Notes: generated by a model from the sequence alone, not told the origin. A DNA stretch of 64,000 bases from an uncultured Candidatus Saccharibacteria bacterium (GCA_946638615.1 CAMPBO010000001.1:1-64000); one strand, 5' to 3'. Numbered from the stretch's first letter, positions 18,626 to 28,710 are shown. Translations and numbers: made by a program.

Positions 18626-19675
18626 TTAAGCTAATGTATATAAATTTTTATCGACTTTCTTGAAAAGATTTTTATTTTGTAAATTAAGCAAAATGGTCGT
18701 TTCTTTAACTTTGCGTACTTTGAGGACTTGTTTTACAACTTCTTCGCGCGTCATAGGGGTTGAGGATTTTTCGAGAATTGATTTTATGATTTCAGAAATA
18801 GTTCCTTTTTTGTATCCCCATGAATTAAGAGCATAGATACCTCGCCCGATTAAAACAAAACGAGAGTCTTTAATTAATTCATTATGAATTGCTTGTATGG
18901 TTACATTTTTGCGTTTGAAATTTGATTCTTTTATTTCGTTTGCGATGTCTGAAAAATGCATTGGCTCTTTTTTGGATTCAAGAATTACGAAAATCTTGTC
19001 TCGGATATTCTTTGGGTTTACTGCTGGCCACTTAGCTAATCCCCAAAGACCATTTAAGGTAGCAAGTAACTTAGAAATTGACGCTACTGCTTTTATATGG
19101 TCAGGGTGCTCATAATCTAGCTTACTGTCAAGCTCATCGATGGTCATAGGTGCTTTATTTTCTTTTATGATTTTCACAATTTCGTCAACTCGTCCACGAA
19201 TTACTCGACTGTCGCCATATTCTGCGATCCCCACCGCCGCATTATAACTATCGTTCTCTTCTACAACAGTTAAACCTTTCGAAAAAGTAGCAATAAAATA
19301 AATGCCAGTTTTTTCAGATGCAGTTGTGATTTTTCCATATACTTTATCGGCCAAATCCGAAAGTTTTGCTACTCGCCCCATTTCAGTCAGGTTGCGAATC
19401 AATATTTTTTCAGCAGCAGCAAGTTCGGGTATTTGATTTTCTTCTGCGGAAATCTGAAGGCGAATCAAAATGGCTTTTTCGAGTTGTCTTACTCGTTCCC
19501 TGGTAATAGATAACATTTCGCCAATTTGCTCAAGTGTTTCTTTGTTGCCTCCCAAACCGAAACGCCGCGAAATAATTTCGCGTTCACGCTCTTGTTCGAT
19601 AATTTTCAGGCTGCCGGATATTGCATTTTTTAGGATTTCCGCATTTTGGTCCATCAATTTTTCCTCGTTCCACAC
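18626..19675 (-). CDS. Sigma-70 region-4-like plus HARE-HTH domain protein
   Basis: EREREIISRRFGLGGNKETLEQIGEMLSITRERVRQLEKAIL is sigma-70 region 4; C-terminal repeats resemble HARE-HTH (EPMHFSDIANEI..AIHNELIKDSRFVLIGRGIYAL). Start may be internal (MDQNAEIL). Confidence 0.75.
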   Translation of the reverse strand: MWNEEKLMDQNAEILKNAISGSLKIIEQEREREIISRRFGLGGNKETLEQIGEMLSITRERVRQLEKAILIRLQISAEENQIPELAAAEKILIRNLTEMGRVAKLSDLADKVYGKITTASEKTGIYFIATFSKGLTVVEENDSYNAAVGIAEYGDSRVIRGRVDEIVKIIKENKAPMTIDELDSKLDYEHPDHIKAVASISKLLATLNGLWGLAKWPAVNPKNIRDKIFVILESKKEPMHFSDIANEIKESNFKRKNVTIQAIHNELIKDSRFVLIGRGIYALNSWGYKKGTISEIIKSILEKSSTPMTREEVVKQVLKVRKVKETTILLNLQNKNLFKKVDKNLYTLA

Positions 19676-19867
19676 CCCTGTTAGTAATATTAATTTATAC
19701 TATAATATCATAAGTTTGGCGCTATGTCAACTATGAAATTATCAACTTTACAAACCTATTGTAACACACTTTTTACAAAGTCTGAAAAAAATTATAAAAA
19801 CAAAATATTATCAAGACAGTTACAATATTTTGCTTGAACTATTTTTTGACCAAAATAAGCGTAGAAG

Positions 19868-22318
19868 CTATTTCTTAGTAGTGCTTTTTCGTCCGCCTCT
19901 TACTCCCCGTCGAGTTTTTGTGGTCTTACGCGGAGCTTTAGGCTTGTTTTTGAGCATTTCTTCTGCTTGTTCACGGGTGATTGACTTAGGATCGATATCC
20001 TTTGGTATTTTTACATTATTGCGACGGCCTGGTCCTTTTACGTATGGTCCATATGCTCCATTGATAATTTGAATTTCGCCCCAATCTGCAATCATTGAAT
20101 CAATTTTTTTTTGGTAAAGTGATAATACATCCTCTAAAGATACAGTATATGGATCAAATTCTTTCATCGGGATATTATACTTACCCCCCTTTAAATATGG
20201 CCCAAATGGTCCACTAGCTGCAATTAATTCTGTACCATCAGGGGCCTTACCAAGCGTACGCGGCAAAGCCGGTAAAGTTAATTGCTTTAATGCTTGTTCT
20301 AGAGTTATTGTTTTTACAGATTTTCTTTTTGGCAAAGGCGCAAAACGTGGTTTTTCTTTAGTCTCTTTTTCATTGTCTCCCAATTGAATAAAACCACCGC
20401 TTTTGCCAACTTTGGCATAAATCGGCTTACCAGTTTCAGGGTCATGCCCCAATAAGCGAGCGTTATTATATCTTTCTACACCGTTCGCTACTAATACTGT
20501 GTCTCGAAATGGCCCATAAAAATCTTTTAGCATTTTGACTCGCTCTAATTTTGCATCAGCTACCAAGTCTAAATCTTTTTCAATATTTGCAGTGAATTTA
20601 TAATCCACGATATTTTTAAAGTTATCTGTCAAAAATCCAGCCACCAGCTCACCAATCGGAGTTGGGATTAATTTTCCTTTGTTTGCTCCGAATTTTTCCT
20701 TGATGAGAATTCTCTCGATAGGTTTTGCTGGCCCTTCTTCCTCTCCGAAAGTTTTATTTTGTAAAATATTTTGGGTATTTTCTTCAGAGTCGTTATTTGT
20801 TGGTGTAACTTTCAGTTCGATAACTTCGCGCTCTTCTCCCTCAGATTCGCCTTTTATGACGTAATTTCGTGCCTGGATCGCTGACATGATTGAGGCATAG
20901 GTGGATGGTCTCCCAATACCGAGCTCTTCTAATTTTTTAACCAAAGACCCTTCGGTATAACGAGCTGGTGGCTTAGCAAAAGTTTGTTTTGCTGTAAGGC
21001 CTAGGCACTCCATCTTGTCACCTTTTTTGACTTTCGGAAGTTCCAAATCTTTGCTCTTGCCATAAACTTTCAAAAATCCGTCAAAAATTACTACTTCGCC
21101 TTTAGCTGTAAATTTGGGGCGAATAATGTTACTGGAAGAGGCTTCCCACGAGGATTGAGTAGGAGAGGAAGCGGTGACGGGTTTTACCCCATTTGTCGTT
21201 AATGAAATAGTAGTTTTGGCAACTTTAGCATTTGCCATTTGGGTGGCTAGCGTCCTTGCCCAAATTAATTGGTAAAGTCGTTTTTCGTAAGGGTTTTTCC
21301 CTGCGTTTGTGACTGCGATATTGGTTGGCCGGATTGCCTCATGTGCTTCTTGTGCCGAAGCGTCCTTTGTTTTAAAATGTCGCACTTTGAGATAATTTAC
21401 TCCAAAATTCGTTTTGATGTAGCCAGAAATCGCTGTAATAGCCTGGGCGGAAAGATTTAAAGAGTCAGTTCGGTGGTAAGTAATAAGCCCAGCTTGATAA
21501 AGTCCCTGTGCGGCGCTCATAGTGGTTCGTGAAGAAAACCCAAGCTTGCTGTTTGCTTCGATCTGTAAAGCCGCCGTTGTAAAAGGCACCGGATTGGCTT
21601 TTATTCCTTCTGCCTCTTCAACATCCTCAACAACAAAATTCGACCGCGAAAGTTGTTCCAATAATTTGGCGGCAGATTCTTCATCCTCAGGAGCATTGCC
21701 ATCATATGTCGCAGTGAATGATGAATGAGGTGTATCTTTTAAAATAAAATTGCCAGCAATTTTAAAAGTGAATTTGCTATCAAATTTCTCGATTTCTTTT
21801 TCGCGTTCTACTACTAGACGTAGAGCTGGTGATTGTACTCGTCCTGCCGAAATTGCTCCAGGCACTTTCTTTCGCACAATATCCGACAAATCGTACCCCA
21901 CTAGCATATCAAGTGTCTGGCGTGCTTGTTGTGACGCTACCATGTCCATATCGACGGTTCGCGGATTTTTGATGGCATTTTCGAGTGCTAGTTTGGTGAT
22001 CTCATGAAAAGTAATTCTAGCCGTATCTTTCGGCAATTTCAATACTTCGCACAAATGCCATGAAATCGATTCACCTTCACGGTCTTCATCGGTTGCAAGC
22101 CAGATTTTTTCTGCTGTTTTGGCTTCTTTTTTGAGTTCAGTGATAATAGGTTTATGTCCTGGGTCTATCTCATAAGTCACGTCGAAAGTGTTTTTATCAA
22201 CTTTCGTATCCTTGCGAATGTGTCCTACGCTCGCAAGCACCTTAAAATCCTTACCAAGATATTTTTCGATCGTGTGCGCTTTTGCTGGGCTCTCTACTAT
22301 CACTAAATTTTTTGCCAT
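19868..22318 (-). CDS. topA: DNA topoisomerase I
   Basis: KNLVIVESPAKAHTIEKYLG, LATDEDREGESISWHL, GLITYHRTDS, ARYTEGSLVKKLEELGIGRPSTYASI; basic C-terminal tail. Confidence 0.95.
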   Translation of the reverse strand: MAKNLVIVESPAKAHTIEKYLGKDFKVLASVGHIRKDTKVDKNTFDVTYEIDPGHKPIITELKKEAKTAEKIWLATDEDREGESISWHLCEVLKLPKDTARITFHEITKLALENAIKNPRTVDMDMVASQQARQTLDMLVGYDLSDIVRKKVPGAISAGRVQSPALRLVVEREKEIEKFDSKFTFKIAGNFILKDTPHSSFTATYDGNAPEDEESAAKLLEQLSRSNFVVEDVEEAEGIKANPVPFTTAALQIEANSKLGFSSRTTMSAAQGLYQAGLITYHRTDSLNLSAQAITAISGYIKTNFGVNYLKVRHFKTKDASAQEAHEAIRPTNIAVTNAGKNPYEKRLYQLIWARTLATQMANAKVAKTTISLTTNGVKPVTASSPTQSSWEASSSNIIRPKFTAKGEVVIFDGFLKVYGKSKDLELPKVKKGDKMECLGLTAKQTFAKPPARYTEGSLVKKLEELGIGRPSTYASIMSAIQARNYVIKGESEGEEREVIELKVTPTNNDSEENTQNILQNKTFGEEEGPAKPIERILIKEKFGANKGKLIPTPIGELVAGFLTDNFKNIVDYKFTANIEKDLDLVADAKLERVKMLKDFYGPFRDTVLVANGVERYNNARLLGHDPETGKPIYAKVGKSGGFIQLGDNEKETKEKPRFAPLPKRKSVKTITLEQALKQLTLPALPRTLGKAPDGTELIAASGPFGPYLKGGKYNIPMKEFDPYTVSLEDVLSLYQKKIDSMIADWGEIQIINGAYGPYVKGPGRRNNVKIPKDIDPKSITREQAEEMLKNKPKAPRKTTKTRRGVRGGRKSTTKK

Positions 22319-22352
22319 ATAACTATGATATCATAGCTCGTCAAGCACAAAC

Positions 22353-22610
22353 AAAAAAGCCTCAGGTAAGGGTGGGCATCACCTGAGGCTATTTTGGCCC
22401 TCTAACGCTTCTCTATGATACCGGGAGAACCCCGGAAGCGTAACCCACCTCACACAAATTGGGGCCCGCCGGTTAGAGGGATTGCTAAGCTTTCGAAAGT
22501 ATCCTTTCAAAAGTGGAGGTAATACTTATTAGTCTTTAAACCTTTGAAGAAATTTAAAGCCCGAAAGGGTTTCAAAAGCTCGCAATTTCTGCTACACTAG
22601 GAGTAGTATA
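22353..22610 (-). ncRNA. Candidate structured ncRNA, family unrecognised
   Basis: Minus-strand TATAAT at 22622-22617, extensive nested stems, intrinsic terminator GCCTCAGGT...ACCTGAGGC-TTTTTT (22389-22353), no ORF. Confidence 0.65.
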
Positions 22611-22691
22611 GCTGAAATTATAACTTATTTAGGTGCGGTGTGGCACATTTTTTCGTGCCAACTGTGCTAATTATATCACGGGAGAAAAAAT

Positions 22692-23726
22692 ATGTCAACA
22701 CTTTTTTCACACTTTTTTGAAAAAATCAACCAAATTTCACCCCTAGAACAAGATTTTACAGAGGTGTTAATGTCTATTGCGCTTAAGCCTAAGATATTAT
22801 ATTTTTATGGCAAAATACCCGAAAATATGGTCAAAAATAATAAACCTATGCGCCCTAAAACCGTGGCGATTGTTGGTTCGCGTCATAATACTAAATATGG
22901 CGAAGAGGTTGCTTATGAATTAGCTTATCAACTCGCTAAGCATGGTGTAATTATTGTTTCTGGACTGGCCTATGGTATTGATTCTATTGCTCACCGAGGC
23001 TGCCTTGACGCTGGCGGTATCACCCTGGCTGTTTTAGGCACGAGGATAGATAATATCTATCCCAAAAATCACCAGTCGCTTGCTACAGAAATCTTAGAAA
23101 AAAACGGGGCAATTATCAGCGAGTATTCGCCATCTAATTTGCAAGACGCTCCTTTGGCTCCAGGCGAAGCTGGTTGGGACGGTTTAAACTGGGTAAGTTT
23201 TGATAAAAATAACGAATCTTTATTAAATAATCGTTTCCAGCGTCGTCGGATTGATCCTAAACTATCCTTTCTTTTTCGGAATCGGTTAATTGCTGGACTT
23301 TCTGATGCGGTAGTCGTAATAGAAGCAGCTGAGCAATCTGGTTCTCTTAATACTGCCACGCACGCTTTAAATCAAGGTAAAGAGGTGTTTGCTGTCCCAG
23401 GAAATATCACTAATCCTTATTCTCGGGGTTGTAATAAGCTAATTAAGCAAGGAGCTATTCCTTATACCGAGCCCAAAGACATTCTTGAACTCTTTTTCCC
23501 TGAAGAATATCTCAAAAAACATCAAAAACTTCATCAGGCCAAACTCTTTGGTGATACCGATGTTGAGACCTTGATTTTGCAGGTCTTAGCCAGTGGCGTT
23601 CGTTCGGGTGAAGAAGTTATGGTGAAAACTCATCTGCCACCAGAGGTTTTTAACCAGACTATTGCTCTTCTTGAGATCAAATCTCGTGTTCGTGCTTTAG
23701 GCGCAAACAAATGGGTTATTTTATAA
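22692..23726 (+). CDS. dprA: DNA processing protein DprA
   Basis: VAIVGSRHNTKYGEE, IIVSGLAYGIDSIAHRGCLDAGG, VFAVPGNITNPYSRGCNKLIKQGA. Confidence 0.93.
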   Translation: MSTLFSHFFEKINQISPLEQDFTEVLMSIALKPKILYFYGKIPENMVKNNKPMRPKTVAIVGSRHNTKYGEEVAYELAYQLAKHGVIIVSGLAYGIDSIAHRGCLDAGGITLAVLGTRIDNIYPKNHQSLATEILEKNGAIISEYSPSNLQDAPLAPGEAGWDGLNWVSFDKNNESLLNNRFQRRRIDPKLSFLFRNRLIAGLSDAVVVIEAAEQSGSLNTATHALNQGKEVFAVPGNITNPYSRGCNKLIKQGAIPYTEPKDILELFFPEEYLKKHQKLHQAKLFGDTDVETLILQVLASGVRSGEEVMVKTHLPPEVFNQTIALLEIKSRVRALGANKWVIL

Positions 23727-24237
23727 AATTATCAATTTTTTCAGCTACCGCAGATAAAACTTCTGGCAACTGAGCTTTTTCTTCAGGGGTAAACCGTGAC
23801 AAAACGAAATCAATATCGCTCATTTTACGCCTCAACTCGTCGTTTCTTGTTCCGATCCGAATCCGTGCATAATCAGGAGTACCAAGTGCTGAGTCAATCG
23901 ATTTTAGCCCGTTATTTCCGCTAGCTACTCCTGTAGAACGAAAACGAATTTTGCCAAATTCAAGGTCAAAATTATCGCAGATTATTAAAATGTCAGAGGT
24001 AGAGATTTTGTAATATCTCATATATTCATACACTACTTTACCAGTCTCATTGTAAAATTCTTGTGGTTTAATAAATAAAACATCACCTATACGGCCACAC
24101 AAAGCCCCTAGGCGAGGTTTATCCCCCCAACTCGCCTGATACCGCTTAAAATAAAAATCCAACGCCAAAAAGCCCGAATTATGCCTCGTAAAGTTATATT
24201 TATCACCTGGATTCCCAAGTCCAACGACTAGTTTCAT
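23716..24237 (-). CDS. pth: Peptidyl-tRNA hydrolase
   Basis: MKLVVGLGNPGDKYNFTRHNSGF; FIKPQEFYNETG; SGNNGLKSID. ATG at 24237 preferred over 24390. Confidence 0.93.
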   Translation of the reverse strand: MKLVVGLGNPGDKYNFTRHNSGFLALDFYFKRYQASWGDKPRLGALCGRIGDVLFIKPQEFYNETGKVVYEYMRYYKISTSDILIICDNFDLEFGKIRFRSTGVASGNNGLKSIDSALGTPDYARIRIGTRNDELRRKMSDIDFVLSRFTPEEKAQLPEVLSAVAEKIDNFIK

Positions 24238-24271
24238 GCCCCTATTATAGCAAAAATCAAAACAATGTATA

Positions 24272-24301
24272 AAAAATGCCCCGCCTATAAATAAGCGGGG
24301 C
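24272..24301 (-). terminator. Intrinsic terminator downstream of the PhoH-like gene
   Basis: GCCCCGC...GCGGGGC followed by T-tract on the minus strand. Confidence 0.75.
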
Positions 24302-24307
24302 AAACAG

Positions 24308-25792
24308 TTAGGTATGTATAAAATTATGACTCGAAAGCTTTTTTGCGATATGTTTTGCGGCATCAGATCGTACGATTTCGCTGGATTCATTAAATGAAAC
24401 TACAGCCACCAGCGGATCTCCAGCTAATTTGCTTGCTGAGTAGCTGAGTCCGTTACTGGTTTTGTTCAAATGTGGGTTGGTCGTTTGGCTAGGATCACCA
24501 AGAATTACAATTTTACTACCATTCCCGATTCGAGAAAGTAAAGCCCTTGCCTGTCCGCGTTCCATATCCTGAAATTCATCAAAAATCATAAACGAATTCT
24601 CAATCGAACGACCGCCCATATAAATTACAGGTTCAAATTCAAAATAACGTTTACGATATTCTTCTACAGTGGCTTTAATAGATGCAAAATCAGGTGTTCC
24701 GCTATTCCTTTTTCCTCTTTTGGATTCACATTCATCAATAAAGTAGGATTTTGCTCCGATATTCATCAATCGCACCACTGATTCAAGATTATCCAAAATC
24801 GGTGCAGCTTGAGGAAGGATTTTTTCAATTTTGTCGCCTTTTAGAAAACCAATTTCTCGTCCTAATGCTCCATCGCGTGGGCAAACAAAAATTCGATCAT
24901 ATTGTTTGTCAAGTACTTGGGCTAGTGCTGCTGCCACGGCACAGAAAGTTTTGCCAGTTCCAAAAGTGCCAGACGCAATTACGATAGGTAGTTCGTCCAC
25001 TGGGGCGAGTAATGCATCAAATAACATTGCTTGCCCAGGAGTCTTAGGATAAAATTTGCTAAAAGCTGGGTGGTTGATCTTTGTGAATCTAAGCGGGACT
25101 ATTGCTTCCCCATTAAATCTTCCAATATTTTGGTAAGAGCTATCAATTTGACCACAAGGGTTAAACAATAATTCTACGTATTGGTTTACAACTAAGGATC
25201 GATTGGGAAAAAGTTCATCCCAAATTTGTTTAGGAATAGAGCGGTTTGTCCACCAATAGCTAGCGTAATCGTCCGGGAATGATACTTGAATTCTGCCAGT
25301 ATAGACCTCGGGATTTATTCTTGCGACATCGATTCTATTGAACGTCGCGAGTGTTGCGAGCTGGTCACTCCCAGTCATAATCGCCACACTGTCTTTGTCT
25401 AAATCTCTCTGCAAGGTTTTTGCTATTGCAATTGCATGAAATTTTGAACTAGTGTATTTTTCTTCTGAGCTGTGCGGGATACCTCTAAAAAATGGATTTT
25501 CCGGGAAATCTCTAAATTTCATCGTCATCCCATTCTCAAAAGTATATATGTCGCTACCACTCCTATTCATTTCTTCCGTGATTGTTCCGAAGATCGCAGT
25601 TAGTTCACGACAGGCCTCTCCGCGGCTAGTCTGTTCATTAAAAAAATCCAACACGCGGTAGATATAAAACGATGGAATATAGAGAATATCAGCCTTCTTC
25701 TTAGTGCCTCTATTCGGGGTCAAAAAACTTGGGTCTCCGATTAAGACATCTAATCCAGGCACGACGCAGCTATGAAAGCTACCTTGGCCCAT
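24308..25792 (-). CDS. PIN-PhoH family ATPase/ribonuclease-like protein
   Basis: N-terminal PIN-like domain; PhoH ATPase with GTFGTGKTF and SFMIFDEFQDMERGQ..GDPSQTTNP; RBS GGAGG upstream. Confidence 0.85.
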   Translation of the reverse strand: MGQGSFHSCVVPGLDVLIGDPSFLTPNRGTKKKADILYIPSFYIYRVLDFFNEQTSRGEACRELTAIFGTITEEMNRSGSDIYTFENGMTMKFRDFPENPFFRGIPHSSEEKYTSSKFHAIAIAKTLQRDLDKDSVAIMTGSDQLATLATFNRIDVARINPEVYTGRIQVSFPDDYASYWWTNRSIPKQIWDELFPNRSLVVNQYVELLFNPCGQIDSSYQNIGRFNGEAIVPLRFTKINHPAFSKFYPKTPGQAMLFDALLAPVDELPIVIASGTFGTGKTFCAVAAALAQVLDKQYDRIFVCPRDGALGREIGFLKGDKIEKILPQAAPILDNLESVVRLMNIGAKSYFIDECESKRGKRNSGTPDFASIKATVEEYRKRYFEFEPVIYMGGRSIENSFMIFDEFQDMERGQARALLSRIGNGSKIVILGDPSQTTNPHLNKTSNGLSYSASKLAGDPLVAVVSFNESSEIVRSDAAKHIAKKLSSHNFIHT

Positions 25793-25893
25793 AAAAACAC
25801 CTCCTGTTTTTTAAATAGCTCTACAACTAAAAATGCCACCGACTGAATATCGTGGCCCACCAAGTTGCAGATAATATCAGTATAGCACGTTTG

Positions 25894-27276
25894 CTAATCG
25901 TTTTTGAAAGAAAATTTAATTGGAGTCCCAATGAAGGGATATTTTTCGCGAATTTTACGCTCCAAGAACCTCTTCCACGACCAATGTAGAAGTTCAAGGT
26001 CATGCCCGTGCACGACGAACCAAGGTGGGCAGGTATCTGTTTGAACGATATATTTCGGTTTTGGGCGAGTGTTTTTAAGCCCGGCTGGCGCATGTTCAAC
26101 GATTGCTGTCGCAAGAATCTTATTGAGCTCTGAAGTCTTAATTTCGGTATGCCTTGCCGCATCAATCTCGAGCGTGAGCTCAAAAATCCGGGTGGCATTC
26201 TGCCCAGTCTCCGAGCTAGTGAGAACTACTGGCGCATATGGCAAGAAATTGTAATCTTTTTCCAGTGCATCTAATAAAAAGTCCGCCGCGGTGCGATTTT
26301 TGATGTTTTCTTCACCGTAAAAATTCGTCGGTTCGGCGTTTTCGAGTAAATCGGATTTTGTTACCACCATAATAATTCCCTTGCCAGCCTCGACGATTTG
26401 CCCCGCAAGTGACTGATCTAGTTTGGAATGCGGCTCGGTAGAATCAACGAGGAGACAGCAAATATCCGCCTCTTCGATCGCGGCGAGTGTACGAATGGCT
26501 GAAAATTTTTCAATCCCCACCTCGCGTTTTCCAGGCTTGCGTAAACCTGCGGTATCCAAAATCTCAATCTCGCGCCCCTTGTATTTAATCTGAACACGAT
26601 TCACATCGCGCGTCGTCCCCTGGCGGCTCGAAACCACCGCCTGCTGCTTCTTGCCGAGCGTGTTAAAAAGACTAGATTTTCCCACGTTCGGCCGCCCAAT
26701 AAGTGCAACTTTAAGGGCGGGGGTGGCCGAAACCTGTTTTTGCGGGACCATAAGCTCGGCCGAACGGCCTTGAGTGTGTCCCGCAAAAATAGGTTCGGCC
26801 AGGACTCCCTCTTTCAACTTTGCAATTCCCTGGCCAGTCGTAGCGGAAACATAAAATGTATTTTCTGGTGCAACGCCAAGCGCCCGGAACTCAGTCAAAG
26901 GCAAAGATTCGCCGAGGTCGCACTTATTCAAGACTAGATACACTGGCTTTTTCGAACGGAGGGCATCTTTAGCGATTTTTGCATCACGATGGTCAAAATA
27001 CTTGCTCGAGTCGAGCGTCACCAAAATCACATCTGCTGCCTCGATCGCATCTTGAATTTGATCCTGAATCGAAGCCTCAAAATCATCGGTTGGATCTTTC
27101 AGGCCGGCCGTATCAATTAAAATAAAAGAATTATCAATCGTGGTCATCACATTGTCGCGCGTCGTGCCCTCTTCGCGGGCTACGATCGCGATATTTTTTC
27201 GCGCCATGCGATTCAAAATAGACGACTTCCCCGCGTTCGTCTGACCAATCAAAGCTACAATCGGCAGTTTACTCAT
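25894..27276 (-). CDS. der: Ribosome biogenesis GTPase Der (EngA)
   Basis: Two G domains (GQTNAGKSS.., GRPNVGKSS..) plus KH-like C-terminus. ATG at 27276 preferred over 27294. Confidence 0.93.
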   Translation of the reverse strand: MSKLPIVALIGQTNAGKSSILNRMARKNIAIVAREEGTTRDNVMTTIDNSFILIDTAGLKDPTDDFEASIQDQIQDAIEAADVILVTLDSSKYFDHRDAKIAKDALRSKKPVYLVLNKCDLGESLPLTEFRALGVAPENTFYVSATTGQGIAKLKEGVLAEPIFAGHTQGRSAELMVPQKQVSATPALKVALIGRPNVGKSSLFNTLGKKQQAVVSSRQGTTRDVNRVQIKYKGREIEILDTAGLRKPGKREVGIEKFSAIRTLAAIEEADICCLLVDSTEPHSKLDQSLAGQIVEAGKGIIMVVTKSDLLENAEPTNFYGEENIKNRTAADFLLDALEKDYNFLPYAPVVLTSSETGQNATRIFELTLEIDAARHTEIKTSELNKILATAIVEHAPAGLKNTRPKPKYIVQTDTCPPWFVVHGHDLELLHWSWKRFLERKIREKYPFIGTPIKFSFKND

Positions 27277-27357
27277 ATCTTTATTATAACACAAAAAACA
27301 CCCTCCGAAAAGGGCTTATACTATAATTATAGCACACTTTAGCTAAAAAGTCAAGAT

Positions 27358-27378
27358 ATGGTGACCTCGGCGGGAGTT
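27358..27378 (-). repeat. att-like direct repeat copy 1 (displaced tRNA-Glu 3' end)
   Basis: ATGGTGACCTCGGCGGGAGTT identical to 29105-29125. Confidence 0.85.
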
Positions 27379-27565
27379 TGTTTTTGCGTAAAACGCAAAA
27401 AAGCTCCTATGGAGCCTACAATAATAATGGTATAAAAGCCTACAGTGCACACCTTATAATCTAATACTATCATTTACAATATATAAATAAAATGTTATAA
27501 TGTAAAAAGGTATTCAGTTGTAAAACTTATCGTACTTTACTATTTTTGAAAGGTTGGTGGTATGA

Positions 27566-28705
27566 ATGTCAAGAAACTACGAATTGGATTTATTAAAATC
27601 CAGAGAACAAGACGCATTTCAGCGTAAGCAAGCAGCATTCCAGCGCTACAAGGAAGCGAGAGATCGTACCAGTGACATCCATGACGAAATGGAATCTGCA
27701 TGGCAAGAACGTTCTTCCGCTAGAGAAGAAATGAATCGCGAATACGAAGAGATGCGAAGGAACAGTGAGCACTATCGTGAAGTTTGGGACGAATATGGTC
27801 GCATCCGCGACGATAACAATTCTCGCATCGAATCCTTAAAATTGGAAGCCGATCGCGAACACCAGGAAATGATCAGCTGTTTTGACCAGGCTAGCTCCGA
27901 GTATGAATACGGAGACAAGTCAATGGCTCCAGTTTATTCTCAGGAAGGACACGAGCATAAAGAACGCAGAGACGAGCTTAACGCAGAAATCAGCGAACTT
28001 GCTCGAGAAGTCAAAGAAGCTAGACAGAATGCTGAGCGGCGCGCACCGAAAACCGATTCATCCGCATTCCACAGAGCAAAAGAAGCTTTTGAACGAGCAA
28101 AATCTCGCCATGAATCCATTCAAGCAGAGTTTAAACGCGCAAAAGCTGAACGCGATCGTCTTAAGGCTGAATTTGATTCTCTTCACGAGGAACATCTTCG
28201 CTTGAAGGAAGAATTCCAGAGAAAACTCGAAGAAATTAAATCAGCCAGTAAACGCGAACGCGACAGAACCCTCGATAGGGCTAATATTGGTTGGAGTGAA
28301 CGTTCTACGGCAAAAATCGTAAAAAAGGCTGATGGAACTGTACAGATTTATCATGGTGGCATTGGTGGCGGAGATGGTTATGGTCATGGTCATACCGTGC
28401 TCGATCAGTTTGGCAACAAAACCTATGATAGGGATGCATTTGGGGCTCACGGATCTCAAAATTATGCAGATTCCTCGCTTCGCAACGGAACCTATCGTGG
28501 CACCTTCGATGGTCGTCCAGCCGTAATCAAGGTTAGCGATTCTGGAAATTCTGACCAGATTCAGATTTTCTACGGAGGAAAAGGTTCTCCGGATGGCCCT
28601 GGGCATAACCATGTCAATTACGTAAATGGTAAACTCCAGTTTTGGCGCGAGCATGGCGAAACTCTTTATCAGGATGATAAGAAAAACCAGATAAACAACC
28701 TCTAA
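27566..28705 (+). CDS. Orphan protein: long coiled coil plus two C-terminal YxGGxGxxDGxGHxH-type repeats
   Basis: Coiled coil over roughly the first 235 aa; repeats VQIYHGGIGGGDGYGHGH and IQIFYGGKGSPDGPGHNH. Confidence 0.75.
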   Translation: MSRNYELDLLKSREQDAFQRKQAAFQRYKEARDRTSDIHDEMESAWQERSSAREEMNREYEEMRRNSEHYREVWDEYGRIRDDNNSRIESLKLEADREHQEMISCFDQASSEYEYGDKSMAPVYSQEGHEHKERRDELNAEISELAREVKEARQNAERRAPKTDSSAFHRAKEAFERAKSRHESIQAEFKRAKAERDRLKAEFDSLHEEHLRLKEEFQRKLEEIKSASKRERDRTLDRANIGWSERSTAKIVKKADGTVQIYHGGIGGGDGYGHGHTVLDQFGNKTYDRDAFGAHGSQNYADSSLRNGTYRGTFDGRPAVIKVSDSGNSDQIQIFYGGKGSPDGPGHNHVNYVNGKLQFWREHGETLYQDDKKNQINNL

Positions 28706-28710
28706 TTCGA

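Noticed and set aside
22353-22610. Identification of the topA-dprA RNA as RNase P, SRP RNA or tmRNA
   Set aside because: The RNase P GAGGAAAGTCC core, SRP GGAAGGAAGCAG loop and tmRNA TΨC/CCA end are not present on either strand.
24238-24390. N-terminal extension of Pth in the ORF track
   Set aside because: Includes the PhoH terminator and pth promoter; MKLVVGLGNPG at 24237 is the canonical Pth start.
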